A stretch of DNA of 64,000 nt, from positions 372,001 through 436,000 of the forward strand of contig NZ_FOCL01000001.1 of assembly GCF_900110105.1 (NCBI RefSeq), written 5' to 3'. Under the pieces are notes generated by a model, which made no database searches, was not told the DNA's origin, and saw only the letters and a list, made by a program, of their open reading frames with translations. Made by a program: the position numbers and the translations under genes. Positions 35,691 through 45,197 of this stretch are shown here, piece after piece; position 1 is the stretch's first letter; each line of letters opens with the position of its first letter. The DNA is from Mucilaginibacter gossypiicola. Lineage in GTDB: Bacteria; Bacteroidota; Bacteroidia; Sphingobacteriales; Sphingobacteriaceae.

Positions 35691-37163
35691 ATGCAGTTAG
35701 ACCCATCAAAATTTGTTGCCGAAGGATTAACTTACGACGACGTTTTATTACTCCCGGCTTATTCAGAAGTTTTACCACGCGAAGTGAATACCGGAACTTA
35801 CTTAACTAAAAGCATCCGGTTAAACATTCCTATTATCTCGGCGGCCATGGATACCGTTACCGAGGCTGATTTGGCTATTGCCATTGCTCAGGCAGGTGGT
35901 ATAGGCATGTTACACAAAAACATGACCATACAGGCACAAGCTGACGAGGTGCGTAAAGTAAAGCGCTCAGAAAGCGGCATGATCCAGGATCCTGTTACTT
36001 TGCGCGAAGATGCTTTGTTAGCAGATGCTTTTCAACTGATGAAAGAATTCAGCATTGGAGGCATTCCGGTTATTGATGCAGATCAAAACCTGAAAGGTAT
36101 TATCACCAACCGCGATCTTCGTTTCCAAAAGGACATGAGCGTTCCCGTAAGTGAAGTAATGACCAAAACAAACCTGATCACTGCGCCGGAAGGAACTACC
36201 CTGACCGATGCTGCTAATATTTTGCAAAGTAATAAAATTGAGAAACTACCGGTTGTTAATAAAGATGGGAAGCTGGTAGGCCTGATCACTTATAAAGATA
36301 TTCAGAAAGTTAAAAATTTCCCTAATGCCTGTAAAGACGAATACGGCCGTTTACGCGTAGGCGCAGCAGTTGGTGTAGCCGCCGATAATATTGATCGTGT
36401 AACAGCCCTGGTTAATGCCGGTGTTGACGTAATTACGGTTGATACAGCTCACGGCCATTCAAAAGGAGTTATTGATATGGTTAAGGCGGTTAAGAAACTC
36501 TATCCTAACCTGCAGGTAATTGCCGGCAACATTGCAACAGGTGATGCTGCTATTGCACTTGCCGATGCCGGCGCTGACGCTGTTAAAGTAGGTATTGGCC
36601 CGGGTTCAATTTGTACAACCCGTATCATTGCCGGTGTAGGTGTACCTCAACTATACGCGGTATACGAGTGTGCTAAAGCGCTTGAAGGCCGTGGTGTACC
36701 TGTAATTGCCGATGGTGGCATCAAACAAACCGGTGACATTGTTAAAGCTATTGCTGCCGGTGCAAGCTCTATCATGGCTGGTTCATTATTTGCCGGTGTT
36801 GAAGAATCACCAGGTGAAACTATCATATACGAAGGCCGTAAATTTAAGTCGTACCGTGGTATGGGTTCAGTTGAGGCTATGGCTAAGGGCTCAAAAGACC
36901 GCTATTTCCAGGATGAGACAGATGTGGTTACCAAACTGGTGCCCGAAGGTATTGTTGGTCGCGTACCGTTTAAAGGAAGCATGGCCGAGGTGATTTTCCA
37001 ATACATTGGTGGTTTACGTGCCGGGATGCACTACTGTGGCGCCGCCAATATCGAAGATCTACAGCGCGCTAAATTTGTACGCATCACCGCAGCCGGCATG
37101 CGCGAAAGCCATCCGCATGATATTACTATCACTAAAGAAGCGCCTAACTATACCAGCAGGTAA
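35691..37163 (+). CDS. guaB: IMP dehydrogenase
   Basis: 490 aa, full length with two CBS domains (about residues 90-210: [53 protein letters not shown]) inserted in the TIM barrel. Catalytic Cys308 in [17 protein letters not shown]-binding [20 protein letters not shown] and the flap region [16 protein letters not shown]. First committed step of GMP synthesis. Strong terminator follows. Confidence 0.98.
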   Translation: MQLDPSKFVAEGLTYDDVLLLPAYSEVLPREVNTGTYLTKSIRLNIPIISAAMDTVTEADLAIAIAQAGGIGMLHKNMTIQAQADEVRKVKRSESGMIQDPVTLREDALLADAFQLMKEFSIGGIPVIDADQNLKGIITNRDLRFQKDMSVPVSEVMTKTNLITAPEGTTLTDAANILQSNKIEKLPVVNKDGKLVGLITYKDIQKVKNFPNACKDEYGRLRVGAAVGVAADNIDRVTALVNAGVDVITVDTAHGHSKGVIDMVKAVKKLYPNLQVIAGNIATGDAAIALADAGADAVKVGIGPGSICTTRIIAGVGVPQLYAVYECAKALEGRGVPVIADGGIKQTGDIVKAIAAGASSIMAGSLFAGVEESPGETIIYEGRKFKSYRGMGSVEAMAKGSKDRYFQDETDVVTKLVPEGIVGRVPFKGSMAEVIFQYIGGLRAGMHYCGAANIEDLQRAKFVRITAAGMRESHPHDITITKEAPNYTSR

Positions 37164-37186
37164 TTCTTAATATAAACTGCATAAAA

Positions 37187-37230
37187 CAAAAGCGTCTGAA
37201 AGATAAGTATCCTTCAGACGCTTTTGTTTT
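37187..37230. terminator. Strong bidirectional terminator after guaB
   Basis: Perfect 14-bp stem CAAAAGCGTCTGAA (37187-37200) / TTCAGACGCTTTTG (37213-37226), between convergent guaB and the next gene. Confidence 0.93.
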
Positions 37231-37238
37231 TAATGGCC

Positions 37239-38000
37239 TTATTGGCCGGTAACAGATGAAGATTTTGAAATTAAGCTGTTAGATGTAATGATTTTTAATG
37301 CCTGGTCGTAATTGAAACCAACTTTAACAAGTGCATCAAAATAGTCTTTATTTAATTTAGCTATTTCGGCTATTTTGCCCGGTTGCTTATAATAAGCAAT
37401 TTGGGCATCGAGCACAGATCTTGCTATAGATGCATACATGGGCACCATAGAATTCATCGCGTTTTGCATGTCAATTGCGGGGCTTCCATTAAATATGCCT
37501 GCAGAGGCTGTGTCTCTTTGTACTGGTGGCGGCGGAAGCAAAACCACATCTATTTTAGGAGCTTGCTCAATTAAACTAACATTATAAAAGTTGAAATAAC
37601 TGATTCCGGGTTTACTTAAACCGGCATGCTCAATAATATCAATTGATTTTGCAGCAGCAGGTATTTTCTTAAAATAAACCTTAAACTCAAGTTTATCGCC
37701 GGCCTTTTTTAAGATATTCTTATCCGGCACCATGGCTATACTTTCCGACTTAACGTAGTCATAATGTGCGTTGCTCAAATCGGTTTGAATAAAAATTTCT
37801 TTATTGAGCTGTAACCATGCATTATCCTGATAGGCGTGGCCAACAAAAGTTACAATAGTATATATGTTATTGGTTTCAATCTTTTTGATGATTGTCGATT
37901 GATCATCTTTTTGCTCAATTTTAGGAGTAATGATGTTTTGGGCAAACGCCTGCGCTACAATAATAAAAAAAGTGATAATGGTTAAAATAGGTTTTTTCAT
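37239..38000 (-). CDS. Secreted protein of unknown function
   Basis: 253 aa with a clear signal peptide (MKKPILTIITFFIIVAQAFAQ). The mature N-terminal half is beta-strand-rich, ending in a proline stretch (VVLLPPPPVQRD); the C-terminal half is helical, with EIAKLNKDYFDALVKVGFNYDQALKIIT resembling a short UBA-like helix bundle. No recognised family. Alone on its strand. Confidence 0.65.
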   Translation of the reverse strand: MKKPILTIITFFIIVAQAFAQNIITPKIEQKDDQSTIIKKIETNNIYTIVTFVGHAYQDNAWLQLNKEIFIQTDLSNAHYDYVKSESIAMVPDKNILKKAGDKLEFKVYFKKIPAAAKSIDIIEHAGLSKPGISYFNFYNVSLIEQAPKIDVVLLPPPPVQRDTASAGIFNGSPAIDMQNAMNSMVPMYASIARSVLDAQIAYYKQPGKIAEIAKLNKDYFDALVKVGFNYDQALKIITSNSLISKSSSVTGQ

Positions 38001-38096
38001 GTGATAATTTTTTTAAATATATCAATATTGGAGTAATTCAATTAACAGGTAACAAAACCTTAACAGGTCAACGAACAAATTTTATTATCATTGAGC

Positions 38097-38681
38097 ATGA
38101 AATCTATCTGTGTATTCTGCGGCGCTAATTTTAACGGCGATCCTGTATTAAAACAAGCCATTGAACAATTGGCAGAGGTTATGGTAAGCCGTAATATCGC
38201 CCTTGTGTTTGGTGGCGGCAAGGTTGGCGTCATGGGCTTAATGGCCGATGCAGTTTTAAGCAGGGGTGGCAAAGCCATCGGTATAATCCCCCAATTTTTG
38301 ATGGATAAGGAAGTTGGGCATACAGGTTTAACAGAATTGCATATCGTAGAAAACATGCACCAGCGTAAGCAAATGATGAACGACCTCAGTGAAGGCATCA
38401 TTACGCTCCCGGGTGGCTGGGGCACTCTTGAGGAGTTTTTTGAGGTTTTAACCTGGTTGCAATTGGGTTTGCACAATCATCCTATTGGTTTATTAAATGT
38501 GAACGGCTTTTACGATCTGTTGCTTAAACAAATGGATGTAATGGTTGAACAACGTTTCCTGAAACCAACCAACCGCAAACTCATCCTTACTTCCGGTGAT
38601 CCGATAGAATTGGTGAATCTGATGGATAATTTCAATGCCAAACCGGATGAGGTATGGTTTAAAGACAGAAACCTTACGTAA
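38097..38681 (+). CDS. LOG-family nucleotide phosphoribohydrolase
   Basis: 194 aa from ATG 38097 (the TTG two codons upstream is rejected). The nucleotide-binding motifs VFGGGKVGVMGLMADAV and PGGWGTLEEFFEVLTW define the LOG (TIGR00730) family, which releases the base from cytokinin or AMP-type nucleotides. Length typical. A TATCATTG -7-like element lies only 3 nt before the ATG. Convergent with the GH95-like gene. Confidence 0.9.
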   Translation: MKSICVFCGANFNGDPVLKQAIEQLAEVMVSRNIALVFGGGKVGVMGLMADAVLSRGGKAIGIIPQFLMDKEVGHTGLTELHIVENMHQRKQMMNDLSEGIITLPGGWGTLEEFFEVLTWLQLGLHNHPIGLLNVNGFYDLLLKQMDVMVEQRFLKPTNRKLILTSGDPIELVNLMDNFNAKPDEVWFKDRNLT

Positions 38682-38706
38682 GTGTTATTCAGGGGTGTTT
38701 CTTTTT

Positions 38707-40992
38707 CTATTCGAAACCATTTTTTATAGTTATAGAAGCGCCCGGCTTAAAATCAAAGTTTAAGAAGCCCGGTTCTGATTGATTTATAGTTACGTTTTTT
38801 CGTGCGTTGGTGAACCATGTTTTAAAAGGGAGTTTCAATTTGGTTTTACCTCCTTTTTCGGAAACTATCTTTACTTCTGAAACCTGACCTTCTGATTTCT
38901 TAACGCTTACCAGGAAAGCACCCTCGGTACGTAAATTATCAAATGCCACGTCTTTCCATGCAGCCGGTATGGCCGGTAACACCTCAATAAATCCTGCATA
39001 GCTTTGTATAAGCATTTCTTGTAAACCAGACGCAAAGGCGAAATTACCTTCGAGCGTAAAAGGGCGGTATTGATACTTTGAATATCCCGATTTGGTTTGA
39101 TCGCCGTTAAGGTGGAAGCTATTTACCGAACAAAATGCTTTGGCAAAAATGGTAAGGTCTTTTGCAGCTCCTTCACCGTCCTTCGCCCTCGCTTTCATAT
39201 TTGCAAGCCAGGAGTAAGAATAACCACACCAGTAGGCAGGGCCAACACTATCCAACAGGTGAATAGAGTTTTTAATGATAGATTGTGCCCGGGGCCCGTC
39301 GTCCCATTTGATGAGCCCTAAAGGGTGAATACTTATCATGTTAGAAAAGTGACGGTGCGATTGATTGTAAGACATCCCAGGTGCAAACATTAGTTCATTT
39401 GCCCCAGTGAGAGCGAAGTCGTTATATTGTGATAATATCTTTTTCCAATGTGATGCTTCTGTTTTAAGGCCAAGTTCATTTGCCATTTCAGCTGCAGCTT
39501 TGAAAATAAATTTCATAAGCGACAGGTCATAATTGGTGTTTTGATGAAACCAAGCCGAGATATCATTGTCGTTAATTTCAGGACTTGAGCTAATTGGCAA
39601 CTTACGGCGCCCGGTGTTATCCAATACTGTTATATTTTCAATAAACGTAGCTGCATCCTTAACCCATGGATAAGCCCTGTGCCGCAGGAAATCCTTGTCC
39701 ATACTATACCGCCATTGCAGGTAATAATGTTGCCCCAGCCAGGCAGATACCGTAGGTGAAAGCGAATACTGGATCCAACCGCCCATTTCGCTGCCATCAA
39801 GCGTAGTAACGCCCGGTACCGCCAGGCCTGTTTTGCCAAAATACATTTTAGTGTACCGTTTGTAATTGGCTTTGTTTTGATCAAGGTGATCAAGATATGC
39901 CATGCTTTCGTCCAAATGGTTGGCACTGTAACCCGGCCAATAACTCAATTGCGTATTTAGGTCATGATGAAAATCGCCTTTCCATGGTGGCAGGCGGCCA
40001 TTATCGGCAGTCCAGATGGCTTGAAGTGAGATAGGAGGCGCCCCCGGCCTCGAAGCGGCGCCAAATTTATATTGTTCCAAATACCATTGCTTTTCAAGCA
40101 AAGCATCGGGGATGTGGATAGCCGATTTACTCCAGAAGTTTTTCCACCAGGCACTATGTGATGCATAGTCTGTATCATATCCTCTCACCAATGCTTTATC
40201 ATTAGTAATAGCCGCAGTAACGTTCTTTTTCTGATCCGGATATTGGGAAGAAATGCTCCAAACACCTTCAATGGTATGTAAACCCTTTTTATGCCAGCTT
40301 ATATTAATTTGATAAGAAAAGCCATTCCAGCCTTTTTGTACGTAGGTGATATTATTCCCCTGTCTGGTAATTGTTCCCTGGGGGTAACCAAGTCTTGAAA
40401 GGTCATCGCCACCAACAGGGTCTCCGGATACTTTTACGGCGCCCTGGTACCTTGGTGCGATTATTTGTGGCACAATATCAGTATTAACATTTTCAAACCT
40501 GAACCAGCCGACCGGTGCCGTAGCATGTACAAATGTTTTAAGTATAGTGCCGTTTGCCCATTCCACGCGGCAAAGTGCCTCGGCCAGATGCAAATTAACA
40601 GATGTTACTTTTCCCCATCCTCCCGTATTGAACTCCAGCGCCCCTCCGGGTATTTTTGACGGAGCAGGTTCATTATCATAAGGCTCATCAAAATACTTTT
40701 GTACTGGGGCATAGTCTTTTTTATTAACGTGGTCAACAACCCATTGGTAGTTAAATTCCGGTCGGTGCAAGCCTTTCATGGGGCGCAGGTCCCAGATATC
40801 TGCCCTGTCAAGTGAAAAGCGTAAATGATCCGACTTTTGCCATATCAACTCACCTACCATGCCATTACCCAGTGGTATAGCTTCATCCCAACGTTTGGCA
40901 AGTGTGTCAAAATGCATATCGTGTTTAGCTGTCTGCGCAAATACACCGGCAGTAAGCAATATATAATAAACGAGTAATGCGTATTTTTTCAT
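38707..40992 (-). CDS. GH95-like glycoside hydrolase, secreted
   Basis: 761 aa with signal peptide (ends TAGVFAQ). N-terminal beta domain AIPLGNGMVGELIWQ...RADIWDLR and an (alpha/alpha)6 barrel with FHHDLNTQLSYWPGYSANHLDE, corresponding to the conserved H-NIN-QMNYWP region of GH95 alpha-L-fucosidases/galactosidases, then GGWIQYSLSPTVSAWLGQHYY and SSSPEINDND. It is divergent from characterised members, so linkage specificity is open. Lies next to nagX with the candidate operator 41066-41080 upstream. Confidence 0.75.
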   Translation of the reverse strand: MKKYALLVYYILLTAGVFAQTAKHDMHFDTLAKRWDEAIPLGNGMVGELIWQKSDHLRFSLDRADIWDLRPMKGLHRPEFNYQWVVDHVNKKDYAPVQKYFDEPYDNEPAPSKIPGGALEFNTGGWGKVTSVNLHLAEALCRVEWANGTILKTFVHATAPVGWFRFENVNTDIVPQIIAPRYQGAVKVSGDPVGGDDLSRLGYPQGTITRQGNNITYVQKGWNGFSYQINISWHKKGLHTIEGVWSISSQYPDQKKNVTAAITNDKALVRGYDTDYASHSAWWKNFWSKSAIHIPDALLEKQWYLEQYKFGAASRPGAPPISLQAIWTADNGRLPPWKGDFHHDLNTQLSYWPGYSANHLDESMAYLDHLDQNKANYKRYTKMYFGKTGLAVPGVTTLDGSEMGGWIQYSLSPTVSAWLGQHYYLQWRYSMDKDFLRHRAYPWVKDAATFIENITVLDNTGRRKLPISSSPEINDNDISAWFHQNTNYDLSLMKFIFKAAAEMANELGLKTEASHWKKILSQYNDFALTGANELMFAPGMSYNQSHRHFSNMISIHPLGLIKWDDGPRAQSIIKNSIHLLDSVGPAYWCGYSYSWLANMKARAKDGEGAAKDLTIFAKAFCSVNSFHLNGDQTKSGYSKYQYRPFTLEGNFAFASGLQEMLIQSYAGFIEVLPAIPAAWKDVAFDNLRTEGAFLVSVKKSEGQVSEVKIVSEKGGKTKLKLPFKTWFTNARKNVTINQSEPGFLNFDFKPGASITIKNGFE

Positions 40993-41065
40993 AACCTGTT
41001 CAGCGTATCAATAAAAGTGTTCATCTAAAATAAATTATTGGGTGCGCAAAACGATATAAATAACA

Positions 41066-41080
41066 ACGCAAACGTTTGTT
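41066..41080. promoter_or_regulatory. Candidate operator ACGCAAACGTTTGTT
   Basis: Centre CAAACGTTTG (41069-41078) is a perfect 10-bp palindrome, 74 bp upstream of the GH95-like start. ACGCAAACGTTT is shared with the uxaC site at 9358-9373. LacI-operator-like; regulator unknown. Confidence 0.4.
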
Positions 41081-41147
41081 ATCGCCTGATTTATCTTGCT
41101 TCGTGCTTGTAATGGCATTACAGGGAGCGGTTGCAATTGATCTTATA

Positions 41148-42260
41148 TTAAATCTTAATGATCACTCTCTTTTTGTAAAGTACATACGTCGGCAACCAAA
41201 CTATTAGCGTGAATACCATAGCGGTAATTAATGACGCCCATTCCGGGTTGACAATCTTCGCAAAAACAAGATCATTAATAATAGCTATGCCCGAAATTTT
41301 ACCATGACCGGTAGCCACACCGATTAAACTTAAAGGTTTTGGTAATACTTCTGATAGTACATAAGAAGCGATTGCGTTAACACCCAATACTGAAAATATC
41401 CAATACGGCATTTTAATATTATTTATATCAATGAGCAAATAGCAGATTGCAAATGCCGTCATGCAAATTCCGCCGGCAAATAAAACGTACGAGCTTGACC
41501 AAAGCGGTTTGTTTAACGGAAAAAGAAGGCTGAATAACACGCCCGCAATGATAAGCAGAATACCGGATACGCTAAGGCTTGCAAATTTACTTTTTGCCGA
41601 TATCCCGGTTTCCTTCAATATAGTACCTGCATATAAGCCTATCATTGCCGAACATACCGCAGGCAGGGTGCTAAGTATTCCGCATGGATCTGTATAAGCA
41701 AATTTGGCCAGGTGTCTTTGGGAGAGGAAGAACCGGTCAATTACAGCTACGATATTATGAGTTGGTGTCACAGCATAAGAACCCTGCAGCGGAACAAGGC
41801 AGACTACAGCGTAATATCCTAATAAAATCCCTCCGAGAATATATTTCCATCCTTTTTGAGAGATATACAGATAGATTGCCGTTGATAAAAAATACACAAA
41901 CCCTAAGCGCGGCAATACTCCCGGAAAACGTAGTGTGCTGAAGTTGAAATGATACACCAGCTGGATTCCACAGCCAATTAAGATCAGCAAAGTCATACGT
42001 TTTAACGCTTTGATGATTATCTCGCGGTGTTTTGCCGGATCAGCCTTTTTTGATTGCAGCGCAAATACTATCGAAATCCCCATCATGAAAATAAAGCACG
42101 GAAAAACAAGATCGGTAGGGGTACAGCCGTTCCATTCTGAATGTTTTAACGGCCCGAAAACATGATCGCCATCACCAGGCGTATTAACAATGATCATGGA
42201 CGCGATGGTTAGCCCGCGGAAAACATCTAAAGATTGCAGGCGGTCTTTTACTGGTTTCAT
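41148..42260 (-). CDS. NagX/HGSNAT-like membrane protein (DUF5009)
   Basis: 370 aa from ATG 42260 (the frame extends 16 codons but this start gives the family N-terminus RLQSLDVFRGLTIASMIIVN). About ten membrane helices, with HSEWNGCTPTDLVFPCFIFMMGIS, the region of the catalytic His in human heparan-alpha-glucosaminide N-acetyltransferase. Bacterial relatives (NagX) occur in GlcNAc/chitin utilisation clusters, as here, and are suspected to acetylate or transport amino sugars. Divergent from the LacI regulator across a 42-bp perfect palindrome. Confidence 0.82.
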   Translation of the reverse strand: MKPVKDRLQSLDVFRGLTIASMIIVNTPGDGDHVFGPLKHSEWNGCTPTDLVFPCFIFMMGISIVFALQSKKADPAKHREIIIKALKRMTLLILIGCGIQLVYHFNFSTLRFPGVLPRLGFVYFLSTAIYLYISQKGWKYILGGILLGYYAVVCLVPLQGSYAVTPTHNIVAVIDRFFLSQRHLAKFAYTDPCGILSTLPAVCSAMIGLYAGTILKETGISAKSKFASLSVSGILLIIAGVLFSLLFPLNKPLWSSSYVLFAGGICMTAFAICYLLIDINNIKMPYWIFSVLGVNAIASYVLSEVLPKPLSLIGVATGHGKISGIAIINDLVFAKIVNPEWASLITAMVFTLIVWLPTYVLYKKRVIIKI

Positions 42261-42314
42261 GAATATATTATACTTGTGGAGATATGTTTTATAAAAGATT
42301 ATTTGCAATATAAT

Positions 42315-42356
42315 TAAATAAATTCAATCGTGTACGTACACGATTGAATTTATTTA
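42315..42356. promoter_or_regulatory. 42-bp perfect palindromic operator, site 1
   Basis: Both 21-bp arms match without error around the core TCGTGTACGTACACGA (42328-42343). It lies between divergent nagX and lacI. A TAGCTTTG -7 element (42355-42362) on the plus strand touches its right end. Same core as sites at 48332, 51274 and 51509. Confidence 0.9.
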
Positions 42357-42426
42357 GCTTTGTGCAAGCTTCTGTAAAAACAATGCAGATGCTTTTAAAA
42401 GAAGATAGAATAAACCAATTCGTCTG

Positions 42427-42434
42427 TATATTTG
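42427..42434 (+). promoter_or_regulatory. -7 promoter element TATATTTG for the lacI-type gene
   Basis: Exact TAnnTTTG, 10 nt before the ATG at 42445. A second exact match, TAGCTTTG, lies at 42355-42362 beside the palindrome, so two start sites are possible. Confidence 0.45.
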
Positions 42435-42444
42435 GTTTCTGAAC

Positions 42445-43506
42445 ATGAAAGAAAGTAACTCAAATTCAACGGGTGTTAAAGAAATTGCCCGGCTCGCCAA
42501 CGTTTCTATTGGTACGGTTGACAGGGTAATCCATAATCGCAAAGGGGTATCAGATGAAACCCGTAAAAAGGTTAATGCTATTATTGAAGAGTTGGATTTC
42601 AGGCCCAATAAAATGGCCAGTCTTTTGGCCCGGCGTAACCAGGTAAACATTGGCGTACTCATCCCAAAAACGTCAACGGAAACCAATTACTGGTCATATC
42701 CGCTGGTTGGTATAACACAAGCTGTTGATGAGTTAAAACAGTTTGGAGTGGGCGTAACGCATTTTTTTTATGATCTGGACTCGAAAAGCAGTTTTGTAAG
42801 TGCTGCCGAACAAGCCCTGGCTACCGATCTTCAAGGCGTATTGCTCGCTCCCTCGTTCATTGAAGAATCCTTTATGCTTACCAAAAGGCTTACCGAAGCA
42901 AATATCCCTTTTGTTTTTATCAATTCTGATTTGCCACGCCAGGAGAGCCTGAGTTATATTGGTCCTGACCTTTTTCAAAGTGGCCGGCTTGCCGCACAGA
43001 TCATCAGTATGATGGCCCGTGAAGCTGATGATATATTCATTGTAAACATTTCTACCGAGTTGGAGCTTGACCATCACCTGTTAAGAAAGGAGCAGGGTTT
43101 CCGCAGGTATTTTGAGGAACATCATATTGCCAATACTATACTCACACTTAATATCAATCATACTGATATCGAATCGGTTAAAAAACAGCTTGGTAAAGCA
43201 CTTGCTTCGGCACCTCGCGCGCGGGTATTGTTTGTCACCAATTCGCGGGTGAACGTTGTTGCTCGTGTACTGGCAGATCATCCTCAAAAACTAATTTTGG
43301 TTGGATATGACTTTATCGAAGAAAATATCCGCTGCCTCGAAAATGAGTCTATTTCTTTTATTATTAGTCAGCGCCCTAAAGAACAAGGTTATTACGGCAT
43401 CATGGCGCTGTATAAACACCTCTTTGGCTTAGGCGACGCGGAACGTACCAACTATATGCCTATTGATATCATCACCAAAGAAAACTTTCATTACTATAAA
43501 AATTAA
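42445..43506 (+). CDS. LacI-family regulator, probable controller of the amino-sugar locus
   Basis: 353 aa. Helix-turn-helix VKEIARLANVSIGTVDRVIHNR (first part residues ~11-30), hinge PNKMASLLARRNQVNIGVLIP, and a periplasmic-binding-protein-like sensor domain with YIGPDLFQSGRLAAQII and KLILVGYDFIEENIRCL. It sits in the centre of genes whose promoters all carry GTGTACGTACAC, including its own region, which makes it the obvious DNA-binding partner and autoregulated. The inducer is probably GlcNAc, GlcNAc-6-P or GlcN-6-P (inference). Confidence 0.88.
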   Translation: MKESNSNSTGVKEIARLANVSIGTVDRVIHNRKGVSDETRKKVNAIIEELDFRPNKMASLLARRNQVNIGVLIPKTSTETNYWSYPLVGITQAVDELKQFGVGVTHFFYDLDSKSSFVSAAEQALATDLQGVLLAPSFIEESFMLTKRLTEANIPFVFINSDLPRQESLSYIGPDLFQSGRLAAQIISMMAREADDIFIVNISTELELDHHLLRKEQGFRRYFEEHHIANTILTLNINHTDIESVKKQLGKALASAPRARVLFVTNSRVNVVARVLADHPQKLILVGYDFIEENIRCLENESISFIISQRPKEQGYYGIMALYKHLFGLGDAERTNYMPIDIITKENFHYYKN

Positions 43507-43532
43507 GGGCCAGAAACCATCGTTTCCAGCCC
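43507..43532 (-). terminator. Probable terminator of the susCD operon
   Basis: On the minus strand GGGCTGGAAAC / GTTTCTGGCCC (43532-43507, two G-U pairs), followed by TTAATTTTT, which overlaps the lacI 3' end. It is 30 bp past the susD stop. Confidence 0.55.
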
Positions 43533-43561
43533 TGCAGGGGTATAAATAAGACTCCGGCTTT

Positions 43562-45193
43562 TTAATATCCGGGGTTTTGTGTCAATTGTGCATCCTTATT
43601 TAAATCGATCTCTGATTGCGGAATAGGAAGCAGCAAATATTTATCAGACAAACCGGTGATCTTTTGCCCGCGACCTTTAACCCTGTCAACCAATGTTTTG
43701 GTTCGCATCAGGGTCATGCGGCGGTTTTCTTCAGCTAACAGTTCGCGCACGCGCTCATCCAATATAAAATCCATGGTTATCTGGCCGGCATTTGCCAGCG
43801 GTGCGTGCGCCCTGTCGCGCAGCACATTGATGCTTGCTGCTGCACCTGCGGTGTTGCCCTGTTTAAATTGAGCTTCGGCTTTAAGCAGATAGGTTTCGCC
43901 CAGGCGCATAATGATCATGTCTTTGATCATGCTGCTGCCAAACTCATCGTTAGGATCAAACTGGTCCCATTTGTTGGTTTTGGGCACAATATTACGATTA
44001 GTGTCAATACCTGGCCCTGTAACAAGCTTGCCGTAAAGTGAGCTCGACGGATCATTGTAGTAATACTTACGGCGGATATTGTATTGCGAATTACGCATAT
44101 CATTTTTATCGTACAGGTTAAGCACAAAATAGGTTAATGCCATACGGCTAATACCACGGCCACCTAAACTATCGCCAATGATCATACCCGGCGTGTTATA
44201 ATAGCGGCTACCCCAAACCCTGCGGTGTTGCGAGCCGGTGAAGTGATATCCCGGAAACTTGCTGTCAATATCCGGTCCTGCGCCGTTTGGTACTGATGCC
44301 GGGTTTTCGGTTTCCTGCACCCAGATAGCTTCGGTATTACCCTGGCTTCGGCGTTGATTGCCAAAAATGAACATATCGGCAAAGGCATCACCCGGTTGAT
44401 TGGCATGCACACCGTAACGGTTCCTGATCAAGCTAAAATAACCGCTGTTGATAACTGCGTTGCACTCCGTTTCGGCATCGGGGTTTTTGCCCATCCGCAA
44501 ATACACCTCTGCCAATAATTGCGAGGCCATAGCTGTATGTGGCGTTGAGGGTACGGATAACTGATCAACAGTTGGGGCATTTTGTTTGGAGAAGGTAAGG
44601 TCCTGCACAATGAGTTTATTTACATCATCAAGCGAGGCCCGCACAAAATCAGTTTTAGGCGCACTAAGCGGTTCGGTAATAACAGGTACACCGCCAAACA
44701 ATGTGGCCAGGTAATTATAAGCCAGTCCCCGGTAAAATAGCGCCTGTCCTTTAATTCGGTTTTTGAAACCGGCGGATAGCGTTAGCCCCGGTTGATCAAG
44801 ATTTGTTACCACATTGTTGGCGTTGTTGATGAGCAGGTAGCACCAGCGCCAAACAAAATCAATCGATACATCTCTGGAGGTCAGCTTTTCATAGTTGGTG
44901 TAGGGTATGGCCATGGGGTCCAGGTCGTCAATAGCTTTGTTGTAGGCCACATCGGTACCCATTTGCCATACGCACAAAAAGCCCTGATTGCCATTCTGGT
45001 TTTCATTTTGATTGTTCCACAGGTTGTAGGTGTATTGTAAACCTACTATGCCGGCTTCAAAGGCAAGTGAATCTTTAAGTGCCGCCGGAGTAAATTTGGA
45101 GTAAACGGTTTCTTTTAAAAAGTCCTTTTTACAGGAGTTGAGCATCGCACCTATGGCGAGCAGCACCGTTAGCAGTTTGATATATTTTTTCAT
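43562..45193 (-). CDS. susD: SusD/RagB-family outer-membrane glycan-binding lipoprotein
   Basis: 543 aa. Signal peptide with lipobox MLNSC (Cys21), then SusD-type TPR-like helices: GLAYNYLATLFGGVPVITEPL, TAMASQLLAEVYLRMGKNPDAETECNAVI, and the C-terminal LGETYLLKAEAQFKQGNTAGAAASINVLRDRA, here cited by its core LRLGETYLLKAEAQ. Binds oligosaccharide at the cell surface and lids the SusC pore. 4 bp downstream of susC, same operon, under operator site 2. Confidence 0.95.
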   Translation of the reverse strand: MKKYIKLLTVLLAIGAMLNSCKKDFLKETVYSKFTPAALKDSLAFEAGIVGLQYTYNLWNNQNENQNGNQGFLCVWQMGTDVAYNKAIDDLDPMAIPYTNYEKLTSRDVSIDFVWRWCYLLINNANNVVTNLDQPGLTLSAGFKNRIKGQALFYRGLAYNYLATLFGGVPVITEPLSAPKTDFVRASLDDVNKLIVQDLTFSKQNAPTVDQLSVPSTPHTAMASQLLAEVYLRMGKNPDAETECNAVINSGYFSLIRNRYGVHANQPGDAFADMFIFGNQRRSQGNTEAIWVQETENPASVPNGAGPDIDSKFPGYHFTGSQHRRVWGSRYYNTPGMIIGDSLGGRGISRMALTYFVLNLYDKNDMRNSQYNIRRKYYYNDPSSSLYGKLVTGPGIDTNRNIVPKTNKWDQFDPNDEFGSSMIKDMIIMRLGETYLLKAEAQFKQGNTAGAAASINVLRDRAHAPLANAGQITMDFILDERVRELLAEENRRMTLMRTKTLVDRVKGRGQKITGLSDKYLLLPIPQSEIDLNKDAQLTQNPGY

Positions 45194-45197
45194 ATGC

